DNA of 9,947 bases from Thermohalobaculum sp039817245 (GTDB lineage Bacteria; Pseudomonadota; Alphaproteobacteria; Rhodobacterales; Rhodobacteraceae). Under the pieces are notes generated by a model, which did not search any database, had not been told where the DNA came from, and was given only the letters and a program-made list of their open reading frames with translations. The position numbers were made by a program, and so were the translations under genes. Shown piece by piece: positions 7,501 through 9,947 of the stretch (the first letter of the stretch is position 1; each line of letters starts with the position of its first letter). The stretch spans positions 1-9,947 of the forward strand of contig JBCBWF010000173.1 in assembly GCA_039817245.1 (NCBI GenBank), read 5' to 3'.

Positions 7501-8240
7501 ACCCAGACCGTGCCGACGGAGACATCGGTGAAGCCGTTGCCGATGAAGGGCGCCCCGAGGGTTTCGGTGGCCCAGTCGAATTCGGCGCGCAGAAGCGGGT
7601 TGCCGAGGCTGGCGGCGAGGTGGCGGGCGAAGACGCGCGTCGTGGGCGCGTCCACCTGGCGCACGGTCACGCTCAGCAGCATGTGCTGGTTCTTCTTCCA
7701 GACCGGCGTGGCGATCTTCTGGAGCGGCGCGCCGCTCGTCCAGGTGACGAAGCCCTCCGCATCGGGCCCGGTCCAGGTGACCGAGTTCTCCCATTTGTTG
7801 CTGACATCGGCGACGGGATCGACGGTGTCTGAGACGATGTTGCCGGTGGGCTGGAAGTCGCTCGCGAGCACCAGCTTCGCGGGGGACCAATCGTCGAAGA
7901 TGAGCTCGCCCGTCCCCGGGTCGCGGTCGACGAGGCGCAGCTCCACGGTGTGGGTGCTGCCCGGCGGCAGGGTGATGACCTGCAGGCCCGGCTCGACCGG
8001 CTGCGCGAACTCGCCGATCATCGCATCGTCCTGGTCGATGCGGTATTGCATCGCGATCTGGGTGGACGGCACCGGGACGGGGATGTCATGCACCATCACC
8101 CCCACCTGGCCGCCCTGGCCGAGATCGATGACCGAGAATTCGCGCGATGTGATCGCGCTGGCGGTCACTTCCACCGGCGGCGGCGCCGCGGCGCTGCTGG
8201 CGGTGTTGAAGAGGGGGGTCTGCGGTATCGAAAGGTCCAT
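4527..8240 (-). CDS. Large tail-spike-like, beta-helix multidomain protein
   Basis: This 1237-residue protein has no obvious signal peptide, membrane segment or RTX calcium repeats. From the N-terminus, it has an Ala/Pro-rich head (about 1-25), then a fibronectin-III-like strand domain (about 26-128) ending FDDWSPAKLVLASDF. A beta-sandwich-like region follows at about 150-310. A Gly-rich GGSGYTDGAY segment at 365-415 resembles repeats common in phage structural proteins. An Ig-like domain at about 575-640 contains YSFQWQKNGTNIPGA and LGDRLRCRVTWDDGNG. A long C-terminal part (about 730-1190) looks like a right-handed parallel beta-helix of the pectate-lyase type, introduced by TLASRDDLRDIFQKWDP. 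Such architecture fits a tail spike, polysaccharide-binding or depolymerase protein, or a surface adhesin. AGGAG sits 8 bp before ATG 8238-8240. Neighbours are a tRNA upstream and lysS downstream, with no phage genes. Domain limits are judged by eye and the function is unknown. Confidence 0.8.
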   Translation of the reverse strand: MDLSIPQTPLFNTASSAAAPPPVEVTASAITSREFSVIDLGQGGQVGVMVHDIPVPVPSTQIAMQYRIDQDDAMIGEFAQPVEPGLQVITLPPGSTHTVELRLVDRDPGTGELIFDDWSPAKLVLASDFQPTGNIVSDTVDPVADVSNKWENSVTWTGPDAEGFVTWTSGAPLQKIATPVWKKNQHMLLSVTVRQVDAPTTRVFARHLAASLGNPLLRAEFDWATETLGAPFIGNGFTDVSVGTVWVDSATKTARLFMAFTTPDADAFDGWVGVEFTTSAFKDIDLRYWTVGDTNFPTPQPIIGLSPAYGLTPPTTTNFGASDTFEGDNQQVWGGLYTVFGDEVADSTIASARTNTITDVTLLNGGSGYTDGAYNVLIAGGTGGSINFTVSGGSIVSIDKIFPGRQYADTPEITDAALQAVAGPGTGASFSITRAQTLKDFWPSINEIGFGTAFWLGAQLGGPLFRVLGFSAHGQVWSAGQPHQMPTGEIITFNADGTWRIDPNGSSDNLPENRGRYYRIGVVVTNGGTQSVIDMPIGITGNGTKTLAIIGLPHIVGSGRYGDQLVALPGFIDPGEAGREGAAYSFQWQKNGTNIPGATDYRSPRLNPADHVLGDRLRCRVTWDDGNGAEWVETNEIAVRGFKAVEDGDSVHIGEWTPPNVVGLPVAAAGTTIVSGNGAGHFALYDDGGCAHLRPVVGPTGNGTNPASGAVLSGPYSLGLSDGRTLTVTVPARTITLASRDDLRDIFQKWDPINQFDLTGGGIVEFWNSGDWGHVDTNANGNSALESLKSTPALPDLLLFGGNDGSAATRLYFQSYDFNERTEVTCVLYADRHSNFEWRHMNISFSPQIDESLHTQGTGFRIFGVSLGTSGYRINNARGRGCPFLRERASSDGAPYGSGIIGGGTDPSFSSMPTEIVAEKVELCDLNSAVGFPGSVDPTITVPVTISDFRFHRCGHDIMGAGPNFERIQMRRGLIYTPMTTNPNRHPDFMQFTIGGTLYNTLPDGTTPTYTDLPAPQFEDCIFIVGLARDAETQMLFLRQDNIVEANPVYGATEARWAAVYQDFEAINCLIVGGIQNALYLSSGDRGVIRDSAFMNDSRGLSEGQLRHVNPSRSLGTTGTFEVTRTITNVLDMDGATTTNVAVVERADYHTAYDDPGLYDYAPRDVDQALAFFTPLAGGPLDIGPGNSDTIGPVNKDGSFKGDLSAVPAETEIPWPVAVSWGRENLKSHFGWGDLTP

Positions 8241-8269
8241 CGCCGGCTCCTGCCTTTTCGGGGCCGGCG
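8238..8269 (-). promoter_or_regulatory. Leader hairpin holding the ribosome-binding site of the beta-helix gene
   Basis: On the - strand, CGCCGGC (8263-8269) can pair perfectly with GCCGGCG (8241-8247), which directly touches the ATG at 8238-8240. The 15-nt loop contains most of the AGGAG ribosome-binding site. Such a fold could modulate ribosome access. The pairing is read directly from the sequence; a regulatory role is inference. Confidence 0.45.
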
Positions 8270-8439
8270 ACGCGCTCCGCCGAGGCGCCCGGGCCGGACC
8301 GACGGAACGGCCCTCCGGGCCACGCGCTCGTCTTGGAAAACAACGACAGTGATGGAGCGGGGCGCGGTGCGTTGCGTGTGCAGCCTGAGGTGCGCGCGCA
8401 GCCGCCGGGTTTCCGTTGCGTCGGAGGCGGGGGACGGAA

Positions 8440-8514
8440 TGGTGGGCGCGGCTGGGATTGAACCAGCGACCCCTACGATGTCAACGTAGTGCTCTCCCGC
8501 TGAGCTACGCGCCC
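8440..8514 (-). tRNA. tRNA-Val (GAC)
   Basis: The - strand folds as a complete cloverleaf. The acceptor GGGCGCG pairs with CGCGCCC, the D arm is GCTC/GAGC, and the anticodon stem CTACG/CGTAG encloses the loop TTGACAT. The variable loop is GGGTC, and the T arm GCTGG/CCAGC has the loop TTCAATC. The anticodon GAC (8480-8482 on the complementary strand) reads GUC and GUU, i.e. valine. The discriminator is A at 8443, and CCA is encoded at 8440-8442. The mature gene without CCA is 8443-8514. The beta-helix gene follows on the same strand about 200 bp downstream, and the N-formylglutamate amidohydrolase gene is divergent. Confidence 0.97.
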
Positions 8515-8528
8515 ATTCCGGAAGCAGG

Positions 8529-8557
8529 GTGATAGGCCCAGCCCGGGCCGCTGGCAA
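8529..8557 (-). promoter_or_regulatory. Promoter of tRNA-Val
   Basis: On the - strand, TTGCCA (8552-8557, 5 of 6 to the sigma-70 -35 consensus) and TATCAC (8529-8534, 4 of 6 to the -10) are separated by exactly 17 bp. Transcription would start near 8521, about 7 nt before the mature tRNA 5' end. This is the best housekeeping-type promoter in the window. Confidence 0.65.
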
Positions 8558-8581
8558 GCCCCAATCGTGGTGCGAAAAAGC

Positions 8582-8610
8582 GTGTCAGCGGCCGCTCTGC
8601 GGTCTACAAC
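8582..8610 (+). promoter_or_regulatory. Candidate promoter of the N-formylglutamate amidohydrolase gene
   Basis: GTGTCA (8582-8587) and TACAAC (8605-8610) are separated by 17 bp, each matching 4 of 6 consensus positions. The -10 box ends only 7 nt before ATG 8618, so the predicted transcript would start at or next to the start codon. No Shine-Dalgarno sequence is seen. Together these suggest a leaderless mRNA. Confidence 0.35.
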
Positions 8611-8617
8611 TTAGGCC

Positions 8618-9478
8618 ATGAGCGCGCATCCCTTCACGATCAGCCCGCCGGAGACGCGGAGCAGCAATCTGGTATTCAGCTCTCCCCATAGCGGGCGGGA
8701 CTATCCGGAGGCGTTCGTCGAAGGCTCCCGTCTGGACCGCATGGCGCTGCGCGCGTCGGAGGATGTGCTGGTCGACCGGCTGTTCTCGGATGCGCCGCTG
8801 CATGGTGCGCCGCTGATCGCCGCGCATCTGCCGCGGGCCTGGCTGGATCTGAACCGCGCGCCGAGCGAGCTCGATCCGGCGCTGATTGACGGGGTGGAGC
8901 CGCAGGGGCTGAACCAGCGCGTGGCCGCGGGGCTCGGCGTCATCCCCCGCGTCGTGGCAGAGGGGGCCGAGATCTATAATGGCCGGATCGGGCTCGCCGA
9001 GGCGCGCGACCGGATCCAGCGCTTCCACGAGCCATTCCACGGCATGCTGGACCGGCTGCTGAAGGATGCGCGGGAGCTTTTCGGCAGCGCGATCCTTTTC
9101 GACTGCCATTCCATGCCGAGCGAGGCGCTGCGGGCCGCCCCGCGGGTGCGCGGGCGCAACCCGGATATCGTGCTCGGCGACCGGTTCGGTGCCGCGGCGA
9201 GCCGGGCGACGGTGGCGTATACCCAGGCGGCCTTCGAGCGCGCAGGCTTCGCGGTGGCGCGCAATGCCCCCTTCGCCGGCGGCTACATCACGCAGCGCTA
9301 CGGCCGGCCCTCCCGCGGGATCGAGGCGGTGCAGATCGAGATCAACCGGGCGCTCTATCTCGACACCGAGCGCCTCGTGCCCGGGCCGGACTTCGAGGCG
9401 GTGCGCGACCGGATCGGCCAGGTGATCGCCGAGCTCTCCCGCCTGACGCCCGAAGCGGCCGCGCTGGCCGCGGAGTAG
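8618..9478 (+). CDS. N-formylglutamate amidohydrolase family protein
   Basis: This is a 286-residue cytoplasmic hydrolase of the FGase family, whose known members cleave N-formylglutamate to formate and glutamate in histidine degradation. Family motifs are clear and in order: SSPHSG at residues 21-26, ED at 48-49, DLNR at 77-80, DCHSMP at 162-167, GDR at 187-189, GGYITQRYGRP at 221-231 and QIEINRALY at 239-247. The His and acidic residues in SPHSG and DCHSMP are the expected metal-binding and catalytic positions. Length is normal and no lesion is seen. ATG 8618 fits the usual N-terminus, but no ribosome-binding site precedes it. No other hut genes are visible, so the true substrate may be another N-formyl or N-acyl amino acid. 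The gene is divergent from tRNA-Val and convergent with the candidate small RNA and dinB. Confidence 0.9.
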   Translation: MSAHPFTISPPETRSSNLVFSSPHSGRDYPEAFVEGSRLDRMALRASEDVLVDRLFSDAPLHGAPLIAAHLPRAWLDLNRAPSELDPALIDGVEPQGLNQRVAAGLGVIPRVVAEGAEIYNGRIGLAEARDRIQRFHEPFHGMLDRLLKDARELFGSAILFDCHSMPSEALRAAPRVRGRNPDIVLGDRFGAAASRATVAYTQAAFERAGFAVARNAPFAGGYITQRYGRPSRGIEAVQIEINRALYLDTERLVPGPDFEAVRDRIGQVIAELSRLTPEAAALAAE

Positions 9479-9513
9479 CTCTCTCTTTTTCGTTTCAATG
9501 CTGCACTTATGCT

Positions 9514-9533
9514 GCGCACAAATCCTTGTGCGC
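9514..9533. repeat. Perfect 8-bp inverted repeat after the amidohydrolase gene
   Basis: GCGCACAA (9514-9521) and TTGTGCGC (9526-9533) flank the loop ATCC. The hairpin lies 36 bp after the amidohydrolase stop. No U-run follows on either strand, so it is not a standard terminator. It could be a protein-binding site or an mRNA 3'-end stabiliser. Confidence 0.45.
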
Positions 9534-9572
9534 GGGATCCTGTGCTGCGCCTGCGCAGAGGGGGCAGAACGC

Positions 9573-9600
9573 AAAAAAAAGGGCCGGGTTGCCCCGGCCC
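9573..9600 (-). terminator. Strong intrinsic terminator (minus strand)
   Basis: On the - strand, GGGCCGGG and CCCGGCCC form a perfect 8-bp stem (9581-9588 with 9593-9600) closed by a GCAA tetraloop and followed at once by eight T (9573-9580). This is the clearest intrinsic terminator in the window. It must end a leftward transcript arriving from beyond 9600: either the candidate small RNA or a dinB read-through mRNA. Confidence 0.93.
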
Positions 9601-9650
9601 AAGTCTAAGGGAGGAAACGCCCAGGAAGGGCGGCGATACAAGGTATCGCT
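9573..9650 (-). ncRNA. Candidate small RNA of about 78 nt with CCUCCC linker
   Basis: Read on the - strand from about 9650, the sequence folds into three consecutive parts. Hairpin A is GCGATAC-CTT-GTATCGC (9633-9649, 7-bp stem). Immediately after it, hairpin B is CGCCC-TTCCT-GGGCG (9618-9632). A 17-nt linker, UUUCCUCCCUUAGACUU (9601-9617), then leads into the perfect terminator at 9573-9600. The linker CCUCCC and the UUCCU loop are complementary to Shine-Dalgarno sequences, a common targeting feature of trans-acting small RNAs. A possible promoter lies at the right distance upstream. No open frame of merit overlaps. In outline it resembles the short terminator-bounded regulatory RNAs known in Rhodobacteraceae, such as CcsR or StsR, but identity with any of them is not established. 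It could instead be processed from the dinB 3' UTR. Confidence 0.65.
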
Positions 9651-9657
9651 GTGCACG

Positions 9658-9686
9658 AAACTAAGTGTGCGCCGCAGCAAAGGCAA
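9658..9686 (-). promoter_or_regulatory. Candidate promoter of the small RNA
   Basis: On the - strand, TTGCCT (9681-9686) and TAGTTT (9658-9663) are separated by 17 bp and predict a start near 9650-9652, just before hairpin A. The match is modest (4 of 6 and 3 of 6), so an alternative sigma factor or an upstream start is possible. Confidence 0.4.
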
Positions 9687-9809
9687 TAGTGCATCTGCGA
9701 GAATGCCGTGTGATCGATACCAAATCTGCGATCTGGCCCGGAATCATGTTTTTTCGGGCTCAGAAGGCGCGAAATTGGGCAGGGTGCGATCAAAGCCTCG
9801 GCAGGCGCG

Positions 9810-9947
9810 CTATCGCAGTGCACGGCCCCGGATGATGGCATTGCCACCGAATCTCCGGCGGATCTCGTCGCTCGCCGCTTCGGCCTTCAGAAGGGCGGCG
9901 CGGCCGTCGTCGAAGAGCTGTCCGGCTTCCGTTACGTCTGACGTAAC
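9810..9947 (-). CDS. dinB: DNA polymerase IV, C-terminal end (partial)
   Basis: The - strand frame entering from the right edge encodes 45 residues and ends at TAG (9810-9812). The last part reads ASDEIRRRFGGNAIIRGRALR, matching the characteristic C-terminus of Y-family polymerase IV (IRxRFGxxAIxxGRAL). A GQLFDD segment upstream could serve as a beta-clamp-contacting motif of the QLF type, though this is inferred. The enzyme carries out translesion DNA synthesis. The catalytic palm, fingers and most of the little-finger domain lie outside the window. A gap of about 160 bp separates its stop from the candidate small RNA, which is on the same strand. The assignment rests on the short tail only, so another Y-family member is possible. 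Confidence 0.75.
   Translation of the reverse strand, partial: VTSDVTEAGQLFDDGRAALLKAEAASDEIRRRFGGNAIIRGRALR

Noticed and set aside
4554..7832. 1092-codon open frame on the + strand
   Set aside because: It lies wholly antisense to the beta-helix gene. It is open only because of the GC-rich third positions of that gene; its Gly/Ala/Val/Arg/Asp-rich translation shows no domain.
9608..9614. AGGGAGG on the + strand as a ribosome-binding site
   Set aside because: No start codon follows at a usable distance. On the other strand it is the complement of the small RNA's CCUCCC linker.
9605..9847. 80-codon frame on the - strand over the small RNA region
   Set aside because: It overlaps the dinB end and the small RNA hairpins. 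Its composition is not protein-like and no ribosome-binding site was seen. The RNA structure explains the sequence better.
1..9947. CRISPR array, insertion sequence or toxin-antitoxin pair
   Set aside because: No regularly spaced repeats, transposase motifs, terminal inverted repeats or small overlapping gene pairs were seen.

Overview
The window reads as chromosomal DNA from a high-GC alphaproteobacterium, most likely a member of the Rhodobacterales/Rhodobacteraceae. Supporting signs are the very GC-rich third codon positions, a class I (archaeal-type) lysyl-tRNA synthetase, which is standard in alphaproteobacteria, and family sequences typical of that group. Species cannot be set from the sequence alone.

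Layout, left to right. (1) 1-1374 (+): the 3' part of a dacB-type D-Ala-D-Ala carboxypeptidase (PBP4, peptidase S13); the start and the SxxK active site lie off the left edge. (2) 1375-2298: about 920 bp with no convincing gene. The + strand is strikingly G-rich over C and holds a 48-nt imperfect direct repeat and an 18-bp tandem. (3) 2299-2730 (-): a TerB-like protein, divergent from (4) 2877-4469 (+): class I lysS. (5) 4476-4500: a GC hairpin between convergent genes. (6) 4527-8240 (-): a 1237-residue multidomain beta-rich protein that looks like a phage tail-spike or beta-helix surface protein, without phage genes around it and without a visible signal peptide. Its start codon abuts a leader hairpin that holds the ribosome-binding site in its loop. 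(7) 8440-8514 (-): tRNA-Val(GAC) with encoded CCA and a good promoter. (8) 8618-9478 (+): an N-formylglutamate amidohydrolase family gene, possibly leaderless. (9) About 9573-9650 (-): a strong candidate for an unannotated small RNA of about 78 nt, with two perfect hairpins, a pyrimidine-rich CCUCCC linker and a textbook intrinsic terminator with eight U. (10) 9810-9947 (-): the C-terminal end of DNA polymerase IV (dinB).

Most of the window is housekeeping: cell wall, translation, amide hydrolysis and translesion repair. The genes do not form one pathway or operon. The parts most worth a second look are the candidate small RNA at about 9573-9650, the orphan tail-spike-like gene beside the tRNA, and the G-skewed non-coding block between dacB and the TerB-like gene.
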